From the NCBI RefSeq assembly GCF_004359215.1, contig NC_090621.1, positions 558,015 through 610,331 on the forward strand: DNA of 52,317 nt, written 5' to 3'. The translations under genes were made by a program, and so were the position numbers. The DNA is from Bremia lactucae. Taxonomy: Eukaryota; Oomycota; Peronosporomycetes; Peronosporales; Peronosporaceae. How positions within the stretch are numbered: the stretch's first letter is position 1; every line of letters begins with the position of its first letter. The notes under the pieces are model-generated. The model was not told the origin of the DNA, searched no databases, and saw nothing but the letters and a program-made list of their open reading frames with translations. Below are positions 38,907 to 48,793 of the stretch, in pieces.

Positions 38907-39428
38907 TGTAACTGGCTAAAGTTGTTTTAATGTTACACAGTCCTCGTTAAGTACACTGTATATGCTTAAGAAGATCGTCAATTACTTATGTGAAGTAATT
39001 AGACCCACCATTTGGTGTGATTGACATTGTGACTCACCCTTGTGTATGTGACGCACATTCGGAGGGATGACGCCTAGCGTCATCCATGATGGCGAGGTAT
39101 CTGGAAAGATACGTTCGCAATACGTCATAGTTGTACCTATAAAGATGATATTTTATGATTAATTAAAGAAAGGTGTAAATTTTTAATACGATTAAAAAAT
39201 ATAAATCAGTCTAAAAACAAACTGCGACTTGGTAAGTGCGCACGACGAGTTGGATCACCGCTCCCGTAACGACACTTCAATAAAGTACTTAGTGAGGGAG
39301 GTGAGTTTGATAAAGCGCCCACCACAACTACCTCACTGCATGCAATAGTAGACGAGCAAAGCACTTTCTCGCTTTGCTAGGTGTGTTCTTTACTAGAGCG
39401 TTGTCGCATTAAGACGTGCCCTCCTACA
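38907..39428 (+). repeat. 3' C-type LTR (522 bp)
   Basis: It starts TGTAACTGGCTAAAG and ends CCCTCCTACA. It shares GATACG.TCGCAATACGTCAT, CACCGCTCCCGTAACGACAC and AAGCGCCCACCACAACTACC with the other C-type LTRs. TGGTTCGTCGACGCC follows, which could be a primer-binding site of another element that shared this LTR. Confidence 0.8.
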
Positions 39429-39934
39429 TGGTTCGTCGACGCCCGTACCTCTTTCAATATGTCTAATGCAAAATGTTGCATTTTGCGCGTGCAAATGTGT
39501 CTGGCGGAAACAACTATTGTGCTTCTGGTTGATCCATGAGGCCTGCATTACTAAACATAATTTCTGGCAGGCATTATTAAAGTCGTCAGACGCATCGTGA
39601 GCTGGACGCACAGCATGACGGGCAGAAACAGGCCTGGGGCTATTTGTTCCGCCGAGTAACATATTTTAGTTTGAACAACAAGTTCACAAGTAAACATTGC
39701 GTTTGTTTGCTGTTTTTGAATCGGAAAGTACAGATTAATGACAGCACTTTTTGTTGCGAGTGGAATTTGCGGGGTGTGTAGCGGTTCTAGCCCACTTCGA
39801 TGAAAGCCGAAAGGTGAGGTGGCTTTAGCGGCTGCCTAAATTTATTATCTCTTAATCATTTAACTTAACATTCCCAATGAAATCTTGCAATGCGACAGAT
39901 CTGTGCATTGACCGATTTAACCTTACATTAATAC
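39429..39934. other. Unassigned stretch between C and E
   Basis: It begins with TGGTTCGTCGACGCC (possible leader of a C-type element). No motif-bearing reading frame is present; the longest, on the - strand at 39393-39662, runs into the LTR and matches nothing I know. E is inserted at its right end. Confidence 0.4.
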
Positions 39935-40378
39935 TGTGACGGGGTGTATCTTACATAAAATTAACACTTAAAGGTAGTTAATATATATGTTCCTTAAAAC
40001 GTAGACAATATTAAAAGAATACTATCTTGTATAGTAATATTCGGAAAGCTTATACATTGAAAGATATAAGCCATTATATATACTTGCTCCGCGGTCCAGT
40101 CAGCATGGAAGCGCGCAAAGAGAGAGACAGCTGAGTCTTACTACATGTTTTGTATCAGTATAAATTTCTGTTTCTTAAACTATTAGTAGATAGAAACAGA
40201 AAAATTTATTCAATAATAAATTCAGTTTACGTATAAGCCTAATTAAAGAAAGTATTTTGTAACGAGTTTTCCTCTGGACGTACTAGTGTACGTAAAGTGA
40301 CGTGTGGCACCACTTCTACTGAAGCAAAGCGAAGTGGACTTGAACTGAAGCAGTACAAGTCAGTAGTGCCTCGTTACA
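39935..40378 (+). repeat. 5' LTR of element E (444 bp)
   Basis: It runs from TGTGACGGGGTG to GTGCCTCGTTACA and is followed by CCTGGTAGCACTTTAGTCC (primer-binding site, 40379-40397). It aligns with the A-type LTRs and carries the GACTTGAACTG/CAGTACAAGTC hairpin with one mismatch. Confidence 0.85.
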
Positions 40379-40397
40379 CCTGGTAGCACTTTAGTCC
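40379..40397 (+). other. Primer-binding site of element E
   Basis: CCTGGTAGCACTTTAGTCC directly after the LTR, as in B. Confidence 0.6.
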
Positions 40398-40519
40398 ATC
40401 CAAGGACCACAGTTCTATCATCTAGCATGGACATGTGGATGATAATGGAAATACGCATCAAGTTTCGATAGCTACTCTTTTCTCAGTGACATAGGATAGA
40501 GTGCGGTCGAACGAATGAT

Positions 40520-41395
40520 GCCATCTTGGCCATGCTGTCCGGTTTGGACAGAGATGCCCTCCATTCAGCCATCGCCAAGTTCATACAACATGAACTTGAT
40601 GAGATGAAGAAAAGGTAGCCTTGCAGAATCAGCAAGGCTTTCAACAGGCAGAGCTGTTGAGGTTACAACAGGTACAGACCCTTGTACCTGGGATGACGCA
40701 AACGCGTCGTCCCAAAACCCTAAAGATTGACATCTCTAAGTATAGGGGAGCCGAAGAAGACTCCCTCTTGAGATGATTTGTCTAGTGAATGATGCCGTAA
40801 GGGCAGGTCACATCGTCGACGACCAAATGCAAGTCGCATTCGCTCAATCATATTTGGCAGGTCGTGCCAAAACTTGGGCATTGGGCCTTAAGTTGCACGA
40901 CCCATACGTCTTTGGGACGCTAGAGGCTTTTAAAGCCTGGCTTAAACAGACGTTAGAACCGCCAAGGGCAGAGTTCGGAGCTCGTTCAGAGCTTTTGAAA
41001 CTCATGCAAGTGAAGCGTGATGTTCACGCATATGTTCAGCACATATGACTCGTAGCGAGTTGTATAACAAATAACCCAGTCCATGAACACACGTTGATTA
41101 CGGTAATCATGCAAGGTCTTACGGATGGTCCCGTAAAGACCCACCTGTTCCGCTTGGAACTTGATACGCTTGAAGAAGCAATATCCGTTGCGGTACAAGA
41201 GGACTTTAGCTTCAGACAGACGCAAGCTAGTTCGTCATTCTATCGTCCTCAAAGACGGCACGAGCTCGGAGGTCCAGAACCTATGGACATCTCTAATATC
41301 AAAAGCGAGAAACTTCGCTTTTCGAACAATAAACGATTGCAGAAATGCAATCACTGTCAAAAAATAAGGACACTACGCTCATGAGTGTAGTGTCC
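40520..41395 (+). pseudogene. Gag of element E
   Basis: The capsid-like frame is open at 40773-41048 (IVDDQMQVAFAQSYLAGRAK, EPPRAEFGARSELLKLMQVK), stops at YVQHI, then 41094-41384 is open (ITVIMQGLTDGPVKTHLFRL, DFSFRQTQASSSFYRPQRR, GGPEPMDISN). At the end the zinc knuckle reads CNHCQKIRTLRS, where B has CNRCQKLGHYAHEC, so a shift has destroyed the His and last Cys. PEPMDI is the usual short motif before the knuckle in Ty3 gags. The N-terminal part from about 40520 has stops. Confidence 0.78.
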
Positions 41396-41579
41396 AACGC
41401 CCAGTACCGAAAGGTACTGAACGTAATTATGGACCGAATGCCGTAAAGGGCAACGGTCGCGGGTCCGACATGGTTGCGAAATCGCAATAGTAAGGCGGAC
41501 CGCCAGAAATCCGGTCGGGGTCAGTAGGGATGCAATGCCCTGCTGATCCAGCAACCTCAAGAGAATTAGCAAATCTCTT

Positions 41580-41960
41580 GACGAAAGTTGCTCCAGACAC
41601 ACAATCTTATGTGTCTCTGCACCTTGAGATGAGGTATCCCTAATCACCTTGAAGTTAATTGTGACAAATGATTTGTCACTTAAGGCCCTAGTGAACTGTG
41701 GGGCGTCGGATAAGTTTATTCAGCGCCAGTCGCTAGAGGGTCGAAGGCTCAAATATGTATTGCGCGACATCACTCCAATGAGGATGTCGGTGCGTCAAGC
41801 AACAGGCGCGTCGATAATAGAGTTGAAACGCGTGGTGAAATTTCACTACACGCTAGAAGATTTACAGTATGATGATGATTTCATCGTACTGTTCTTGGAT
41901 GACAAATTTGATGTCATCCTAGGCTTCCTTGTTTCGGAAAATATGGGCTAAGAATCAGCT
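41580..41960 (+). pseudogene. Aspartic protease of element E (active-site Asp changed)
   Basis: Frame 41649-41951 reads LSLKALVNCGASDKFIQRQS, with Asn where D(S/C)GA has the catalytic Asp, then FLDDKFDVILGFLVSENMG; VILG is the second conserved motif (ILG). Length and motif order fit a Ty3-type protease that cuts gag-pol. The Asp-to-Asn change, also seen in B, should inactivate it, unless a neighbouring element helps. Confidence 0.75.
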
Positions 41961-42385
41961 GGCAACATTGATCCGTAAAGATGCCATCTGATGAACGACT
42001 TTGAGCATCCACAAGCGTGTGGATGTACTACGAGTGAGTGAAATGGCCTCACTTGTGGTTTGATTGTTACTTCGACTGCACAAAATCACAGTGTGATTAC
42101 TAATCACCCTGTGGAGTCAGCTACCGGCAGCTGTGCGAATGCACATGCAGCGTTGAAGGTCCACCACTCGAATAAGTCAGGTGGATTGAGACATGAATGT
42201 ACACCTGGCGGGCGACATTCAAGGAGAACACCGGTTGCATCAAGGGGACAACACGATGATCCTAGGCCGAGTAGAGAGTCGACCGTAAAGAACCCGACTG
42301 TGATAGCACAATCACAGTTCGAAGACGTTAAGAAATAAGTTCCCACGTAGTTGAGGAGAAATCTCCTCAGATAGTTAATGCTGAA

Positions 42386-43715
42386 ATGACTAGACTTCAG
42401 CATCCCGAGGGATTCAACCCTCGGCAGCCTGTGGATAAATCTCAGGAGAAAACCAAGAGATTGAATGTCTTATTTAATGACAGATTACGGGTAGGCGCTT
42501 ATACTCTTGATCTGTATGCGCCACCTAAGTTAACTTCGGAGAAAACTCAATTACCAACCTCAGAACCCAAACGGTTCTTGAGAGATCTGCACAGTGGCAG
42601 AATCAAGCAGATCTGCGTACTCGTCACAGAGGACAAATACGTAACCGATATACGGTCAGCGGTAATTTTTGCAGAGAACGAACGGGTTCTCAGCAGCTCA
42701 TTGATGAACGAAAGTGTCCTTGATAGGAAGACTCTGATTGAGAGATTTACTACTCAATTCTGGGAGTCACTTAAGACAAATCCTTTATACAAGGATTTAA
42801 TGGAATTCAGGGATGTATTTCCTGAAACAGTTCCATGCGAGTTGCCTAAGGATAAAGGTACTCGACATGGGATCGAGCTCAAACCAGGCTCCAAGTACTG
42901 TGTCATTAAGCAGTGGGCACTACCTTGTGGACAAGTACTTGCGATCGATAAATTCTTCATCGATCGATTTAGAGCGGGCATGTAAGGGAGCCAACCTCCC
43001 CATATAGCTCTCCGACCTTCTTTGTGCGAAAGGCCACAGGAGGGTGGCGGATAGTGCACGCATCCAATAAACTGAATGCTGCAACGGTACCGGCTCGAAC
43101 CCCGATACCTAGGAAAGACATAATCATAGATGGTATGTCTAAGAGTACCATTTTTTTGTCTATGGACCTGATGGATGGATTTTATACGATCCCTATGCGT
43201 GAACGGGACATCCCTACATAGCAGTAAGCACTACAAGTAGGATGCTCTTAGAATGGCTAGTAATACCACAGGGGCTTAGTAATACCCGTGCAATATTCAA
43301 CAGATGCCTACAGAATCTGTTGAGACCGGTGCGAGAATTCGCACCGAGTTATTTTGACGATGTATTCGTCCATAGCCGAGCCATGGACGGAAACACGGAC
43401 GTGGAAGCTCATAAAACTTACGTTTCGTCAGATTCTTACACTTATGCGAAAGCATAAGTTGTATGCAATTCTCAAGAAGTGTATATTCGCTGCAAGCGAA
43501 ATACCACTTCTTGGGTGCATTGTCGGTAAACATGGCGTGCGCCCTGATCCCGAAAATATCAAGGCAATTACCGACTGGCCAGTTCCAGTCAATGTCAAGG
43601 TACTTAGAAAGTTCCTTGGATTAGCGGCGTACCTGCACAAATACTCTCGCAATTATGCAGAGATGACAGTTCATCTCTCTCGTCTCATGAAAATAGACGA
43701 GAAATGGCTATGAAC
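42386..43715 (+). pseudogene. Reverse transcriptase of element E
   Basis: 42386-42985 is open (pre-RT GAYTLDLYAPPKLTSEKTQL, then GTRHGIELKPGSKYCVIKQW, and a stop at AGM). The frame resumes at 43024-43221 (RKATGGWRIVHASNKLNAAT, STIFLSMDLMDGFYTIPMRE) and shifts at 43242-43420 (LLEWLVIPQGLSNTRAIFNR, APSYFDDVFVHSRAMDG; YxDD intact). The last part is open at 43354-43713 (KLYAILKKCIFAASEIPLLG, CIVGKHGVRPDPENIKAITD). Catalytic Asp residues are kept; four breaks prevent a full product. Confidence 0.82.
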
Positions 43716-44165
43716 GCTGATTGTCAGCGTTCGTTTGAAGGTATCCAGCAAAGCTTGATGCAATCGCCCATCTTGGCGATTGCAGATCAAGACACGTGGT
43801 CTGTGACGCCAGCGATTTCGAAATTGGCTGTGCGTTAATGAATGCGAAACAGACGGAGCGCGGACAGCGTCATCTGTTACCAATCGCGTCAGCTGCAACC
43901 AGGTGAACGCAATTACCCAGTGCATGACAAAGAACTCCTTGCCATGAAATATGCGTTGGCTAATGTTAGGGTCTATCTCCTAGGAGATAGACCGTTTATC
44001 GTATTTATTGGACCATGCGTCATTACGCACGGCCGTAAATAGCCACACCTCCTCCAGAGAGTGGCGACGTGGCTATCCTTCATCGCGGAGTATAATTTCT
44101 CCGTGGAATATAAACCAGGACGCCTCAATGTTGTCGCTGATGCGTTATCAACGGTTGCAACACTC
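43716..44165 (+). pseudogene. RNase H of element E
   Basis: It begins at about 43760 (ILAIADQDTWSVTPAISKLA, degenerate) and continues with YQSRQLQPGERNYPVHDKEL at about 43880 and LLAMKYALANVRVYLLGDRP, then a shift to DHASLRTAVN (44011) and EYKPGRLNVVADAL at about 44090-44145. The motif order equals that of A, which begins at the same place. Confidence 0.75.
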
Positions 44166-45210
44166 ATTACAAGCGTTTCGTCGTCAGCTTTATTTGACGA
44201 GATAAAAAAGCCTCTGCAGCAGATCTAGACCTTCTGCGTTTAATGGATCATCTGATGAATCGATCCAATAAATATTTTAAGGACTTACCGGCTTTATGTC
44301 GATCGTGATCCGATCGATACACAACACGCAACGGCAGCTAGATGTACTATCTTGCTTAATCTGTCTACAAAGACAAGGATTTCATTGTCTATTGTGATCG
44401 GCTTCAAGAAATCTGAAGACAAAGTCCATAGAAACGGACTGCCAACACTCTGCCGGGAGTTGTACACGGAATGAAGGACTAGGCTTCACCCGTTGACATA
44501 CCTCGCAAGCACGAAGGTACTTGCGCACGAACTGAAACTGGCGGGGCCAGTAAAAGTCGCGACTTACTGTGAGATAAGTTCTCTCACGTCCAAGTTGCTA
44601 ACTTGTTGGTGCATCGTGATACTCATTCATGATGCACAAGCGCAAATCATTGTGAGTTAGGACGACGACATGTGAAGTGTCGCCGGCAACGGCTGTGTAA
44701 TACAATAAGCAGTACCAGAGTCAATCATGGCTCTGGGCGGTGTCCGTGTCTTTATCGACACAGCATTCAGTCTCCACGGTTTACCCCGCGAACTGGTCTC
44801 CGATAAAGATCCACAGTTCACGGCGGAGTTTTGACAATCCGTGTTCTGATCTTTCACACACGGCTGACTATGTTAACTTCTGATCATCCAAAGACAGATG
44901 GTCAGACGAAACGCGTAAATCGCAGCCTCGAAGAGATGCTTCGAGGTTACGTCCAATCGTATCCAAATTGAAGCGAGATTTTACCGATGGTCGATTTCGC
45001 CATCAATAATTTGGTGCATACCTTTTAAACGCATACACCATTCTTCGTGAATGGCATATGCCATCCTCGCATACCCACATAATTAGAGGATCCTTTAGTT
45101 TAAGGGGGGAGTGGACAAAGGTTTTTCTGACTCATGCTCATCACACTTCGACGTTATCAACGACGTGGATGATGTCGATGTCGAAGCAAAAGACAAGCGA
45201 CGGCGTGTTC
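44166..45210 (+). pseudogene. Integrase of element E, with inverted segment
   Basis: After the spacer (about 44166-44335) the zinc-binding half of integrase is on the - strand at 44336-44710. The + strand resumes with the core at about 44715-44835 (RVFIDTAFSLHGLPRELVSD, then KDPQFTAEF and a stop), and ends with GEMLRGYVQSYPN-like and FVNGICHPRIPT-like codons at about 44930-45080. The first Asp region is inside the inverted piece. Not functional. Confidence 0.75.
44336..44710 (-). repeat. In-place inversion of about 375 bp within the integrase of E
   Basis: The DNA matches element B's + strand (about 10750-11150), which is antisense to pol, whereas the flanks match pol sense. Turned round, it fills exactly the gap between CGCAACGGC (44335) and AGTACCAG (44711) that A and B show at this place. 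GC occurs at both borders. Confidence 0.75.
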
Positions 45211-45244
45211 TTAACGACAAAACGATACTATTATCGTCTACGCT

Positions 45245-45712
45245 ACCCTGAGCGGTACTCACTGAAGCAGGGGTACCGCAAGAACTTTATTATGATGGCT
45301 CACGCCATCGTCATCACCACGCACAGAACATGATCGAATGACGGCACGGGAGACGGTACGCGCGATGAGGAATCCTCCTTATCGTCGGAACCGAACCTGC
45401 TGTTGCGAATGCTTCCAGCATGTCTATTCGAATGAGCTTCCTAATCCGAAGGCTCATAGTCAGCCGCCTGACGATGATCAGGCGATTGTTCTGTTCTCCC
45501 CGAGTCGGCCATTTTGTCCGACTCGCTTTCGTAGTCGACCTCCAAAGAGGGGTCTTATTCACTTGGTGTATCACCACGTGCACTCGCAACATTTAGAGTT
45601 GCGAAGGAAAGTGATATCAAGGCAGACGAAACGTTGCCGCAAGAGGCAATAATTCGTCGCCTGCGGCTGCATCAACCGCAACCGAAGGTTCCGCACTATT
45701 TGCATACCGCAT
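45245..45712 (-). pseudogene. Antisense gene (aORF) of element E, N-terminal part only
   Basis: Read on the - strand it starts with ATG-CGG at 45712 (MRYANSAEPS; A has MRYANSAAPS), 131 bp from the 3' LTR, passes through the acidic region (LEVDYESESDKMADS at about 45540-45500) and ends at about 45245 next to the shortened pol. The conserved middle, coil and tail are deleted. A frameshift lies near 45600. Confidence 0.6.
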
Positions 45713-45843
45713 GGACTTGTTAACTATGTGCAATATTAAACATAATGGTTCCGACTAATCAACATCGTTTTTAATTAAGTCGACTTATAGTGACCACTCT
45801 ATTCAAAAACAGTCAGACTGATTGTCGTTTACGGGAGGAGTGA

Positions 45844-46275
45844 TGTAACGGGGTGTATCGTTACATAATGTTAACACTTAAAAGTTGTTAATTAATATGT
45901 TATCTAAAAGGAAGATCATATATGGAGAATACTACTTTACTTAGTAATATCTGGCAAGCTTATACAATAATAGATATATGCCATTATATCTAGTTGCTCC
46001 GCGGTCGAGTTAGCGCTGGACGCGCGCAAAGAGAGAGACGTTTAAGACTTAATTGCTTGTTTTGTATCAGTATATAATAAAGTTAGGATTAAATAGATAG
46101 AAACAGCAGAACTTAATCAAAATAAATACAGTTTACTTTAAACACTCTTTTAAAGCAAGTGTTTTAAAGAGAGTCTTTCTCTGCACGTACTACTGTACGT
46201 GAAATACGTGTGGCGCCACTTGGACTAAAGCAGTGCAAAGTGGACTTGTACTGAAACTGTACAAGTTGGCACTGC
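45844..46275 (+). repeat. 3' LTR of element E (last 9 bp missing)
   Basis: It starts TGTAACGGGGTG after a polypurine tract (45832-45843) and aligns to GTTGGCACTGC at 46275, where A continues CCCGTTACA. TTGGACGGTACAAAGTGC, reversed leader sequence, follows instead. Confidence 0.8.
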
Positions 46276-46440
46276 TTGGACGGTACAAAGTGCTACCAGG
46301 TGTAACGGGGCACTGCCGACCGATATAAGTCGTTATATCTACCAAATGCATTTCGAATGTTACTATGTAAAGTAACATTCCAAAATATTTTCTACCTTTT
46401 AGATAATATATTAATCAACAACCTTTAAGTGTTTATAATG
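46276..46440 (-). repeat. Scrap of an A-type element: leader, primer-binding site and part of 5' LTR
   Basis: On the - strand, 46276-46300 is the leader (CCTGGTAGCACTTTGTACC) and 46301-46440 an LTR starting TGTAACGGGGCACTGCC on the + strand, with its middle deleted (CGAC joins CGATATAAGTCG). It ends in CAACAACCTTTAAGTGTT, lacking the outer end. Confidence 0.7.
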
Positions 46441-46822
46441 TCGGTAGTCATTTTAAAGTAATGACAAAAATGCTCTAAGGAATGTATCGGACGTCTTTTA
46501 TATTTCGGTTAATCGATATTGGAGAAAATTAAAACCTTTTTGTCGAACCTCTATTAACATGATAAGTTATCGATATCAAGTTTTAGAGTTATCGTTTTCT
46601 AGTGTGTACTACACAGTATTAACAATGAACAATAACAACCCCTTACCCGAAAAGTAGCTACTATAAAACTTGATGTTGGCCAGCTTCACCGGCTTCCCTT
46701 TTCGTTAAAGAAGAGTAAGTTATAAATTGACGAAAAAATTGGAATTTTCAGAAAAAGTTTAAATTTCAAATGAGAGCCTACAGCCTAGTATTTAAAAATT
46801 AATTAGTCACCGATATTTGGTC
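46441..46822. other. AT-rich unassigned stretch
   Basis: No LTR, pol or aORF match and no reading frame of note. Base composition differs from the coding parts of the elements. It may be old host DNA in which the decayed frame at 46823 lies. Confidence 0.4.
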
Positions 46823-47119
46823 ATGTCAAGCAGTGGCAAGCAAAATATCACCACAATCTTGATACAGAAATTCGCACCCCTTGGAGACAAATACACGCTT
46901 CAGGTCTTGTCCGTAGGAGGGTAGTACCGTCACACAGGTGCATAACAAGCAGCGGGTGGTGGATCAATCGAGATTCCTGACGTCATCGCCCTTCAATACC
47001 AAAATCAAGTACAAGATATAAACAAAAGCCACTTGTTTGACCTGTTATGACAACAGTTGTCCAACCCATTAAAAAACGAGACAATGTGGCCATCAGTACA
47101 ACCCTATCTAATACTTCAC
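46823..47119 (+). pseudogene. Decayed reading frame of unknown origin, interrupted by copia
   Basis: From an ATG at 46823 the frame reads protein-like sequence (GKQNITTILIQKFAPLGDKY, GGGSIEIPDVIALQYQNQV, NKSHLFDLL) for 99 codons with three stops, up to the exact edge of the copia insertion. With one TTCAC duplication ignored, the same frame resumes at 50568 and has one more stop. I do not recognise the product. It may be a host gene fragment; the case rests only on composition and continuity. Confidence 0.3.
47115..47119. repeat. Target-site duplication TTCAC, left of copia
   Basis: Identical to 50563-50567 on the other side of the element; five bases is the usual size for Ty1/copia. Confidence 0.85.
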
Positions 47120-47318
47120 TGTTGGGGTATGACAACACACTGCGTAAGAACGTCTTCATGTAGGGGGAAATGGAAAGTAAATTCGTTCTTATAAAACCTC
47201 ATACATGTAACGTACTGAAATGTGACAACTTCGCTTGCTCTTCTTCTTGTGTCATTCACGACAGTAACCGCCACATCAGCACGACAACGAACCGTCGCCT
47301 GATGTTCTACCTTCAACA
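47120..47318 (-). repeat. 3' LTR of copia (199 bp)
   Basis: TGTTGGGGTATGACAACACA ... ACCTTCAACA on the + strand, TG...CA. It contains a segment (about 47164-47250) absent from the other LTR. Confidence 0.87.
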
Positions 47319-47445
47319 CTCCTCCTCGACGAGAAGTTTCCAATATTGGTCTTGGCCACGAGAAATTGAAACTATTTGCCACGAGAAATTGAAACCATTT
47401 GTCGAAATTGTCTTGGTCAGGAAATCAGCGAGTTGTAACTTGATT

Positions 47446-48000
47446 TCAATATTTTACCTTGTTCTTGACTTGATCACGGACAAAATGATAGCTTATATCA
47501 ACGTGCTTCGCACGACTTTGATACCCCTTATTTTTCGCGATAGCGATCGCACTTTGTTTGTCCTCGTACACCATTACTGGACCATTAATCCTAACTTTCA
47601 TCTTCTGCAATAGCGGTTTAGTCCACAATACTTCTTGTATGCACAATGATAAAGCCACATATTCGCTTTCAGCAGTGGTTAGCGACACACTGTTTTGCAT
47701 GTTTGACTTGAAAATCACGGGTGATCCGTTGACGATCACCATCACACCTGATGTTGAGCGTCGATTGTCCTTGTTACTGCCCCAATCAGCGTCACTAAAT
47801 GCACTCAATTGCAGTTCACGTGACTTGCTCCGATAGCAGATTCCATCCATAGCGGTTGACTTTAACTAACGCAGAACTCGGATAGCCGCATTCCAATGTT
47901 CTTCAGTAATTTTTTTAAGTGTCGACTCGATCGACACACAGCGAATGCAATATCGGGTCTTGTGCCGGTTGCCACGTAGAGAAGTGAACCCACCAAAAAA
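47446..48000 (-). pseudogene. RNase H and end of RT of copia
   Basis: On the - strand, 48000-47930 reads PYRFLVGSLLYVATGTRPDI, the last conserved RT motif of copia elements. 47850-47446 is open and reads LSAFSDADWGSNKDNRRSTS and VSLTTAESEYVALSLCIQEV, the RNase H domain with its catalytic Asp (SDADW) and Glu (TAESEY), then KHVDISYHFVRDQV at the end. RNase H is well kept; the connection to RT is broken at about 47900. Confidence 0.85.
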
Positions 48001-48059
48001 CGATACGGACGATTTTCATTTTTGGTTCCATCACTTTACACTTTATCTTGTTCTGGCCT

Positions 48060-48793
48060 TCCACACCAAGATTATACACCGATCTAGCATTATCTTGATT
48101 AATGTTTTCAGCCATTCTTGCTATACACGCGCTTTGAAGCTGGCTCCATGTACACGTCATCGATATCAAAAGCAAAATCATCTCCATGTCCATACTCTAG
48201 ACGTGTTCCCAACGACATTAATTTTTGAGTAGGCGAGACCGTTAGTCTGATCAACCGCCATAGGTTCATTTTCTTCGTGGTTTGAGGAAATTGGTGATTG
48301 AACCCTGATATCATCGTCTCCTCGCCATTTATTTTTGCGTGCTGACGAGTTGATACAGGCGCTTCATCAAAAGCTTGTACATACCTCGTCGGTGGCTGTT
48401 CTTGAAATGTCACTGACCTTGTGACTTCAAGTTTTTCTGAGTTATTATTCCAGACACGATTACCCTTCACTTCGTATAAATAAACAAGAAACATGAACCG
48501 AAATGCCTTCTTGTCCTATTTAGCACGTTTCGCTTGTTAATGTGAGCGTAACCTTAATCACCAAAAACGCACATATGTGATATGTCTGGCTTCGAGCCAA
48601 AACACATCTCAAAAGGAGTCTTCGTCGGGGATGTAGCGCACGTGATCCGGTTGGTCACATAAACAGCTGTTTTTATAGCTTCAGCCCACCATTTCTTTTC
48701 CACTTGCATGTGATTTAGCATCGACCTTGCACGTTCCGTCAGTGTCCTATTCATTCGTTCAGCCATTCTAAGTTGCTGGGGGGAATATGGCAC
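48060..48793 (-). pseudogene. Integrase end and RT start of copia; RT core deleted
   Basis: 48793-48554 (MPYSPQQLRMAERMNRTLTE, RITCATSPTKTPFEMCFGSK) is the integrase region with the catalytic Glu (AERMNRTL, usually GVAERMNRT). 48494-48108 is the linker (FQEQPPTRYVQAFDEAPVST) and the start of RT (MEPASKRVYSKNG). After that the sequence jumps to the last RT motif, so the whole catalytic core with YVDD is missing. Confidence 0.82.

Larger units (their letters stand above)
26669..39428 (+). mobile_element. C compound element: rearranged chromodomain Ty3/gypsy retrotransposon
   Basis: C-type LTRs stand at both ends and gag, protease, RT, RNase H, integrase, chromodomain and antisense gene lie between. 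The inside is rearranged: inverted gag start (27336-27697), + block (27702-29912), inverted block (29913-32410), + block to the end. The two LTRs are clearly diverged and the flanks (ACAAA and TGGTT) do not match, so this is a chimera of at least two insertions rather than one element. Confidence 0.75.
39935..46275 (+). mobile_element. Element E: A-family Ty3/gypsy retrotransposon
   Basis: It has a 5' LTR, primer-binding site, gag, protease, RT, RNase H, integrase with an internal inversion, the N-terminal part of the aORF on the - strand, a polypurine tract and a 3' LTR lacking its last bases. Compared with B it keeps the protease but has lost the pol C-terminal region and most of the aORF (junction at about 45205-45245). 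Confidence 0.85.

Noticed and set aside
26669..39428. A single intact 12.8-kb element between the two C-type LTRs
   Set aside because: The LTRs are strongly diverged, the flanks do not match and the inside has repeated and inverted blocks, so it is a composite.
39393..39662. - strand frame of 89 codons after the C 3' LTR
   Set aside because: Its last third is the complement of the LTR end and the rest matches nothing; length is within chance.
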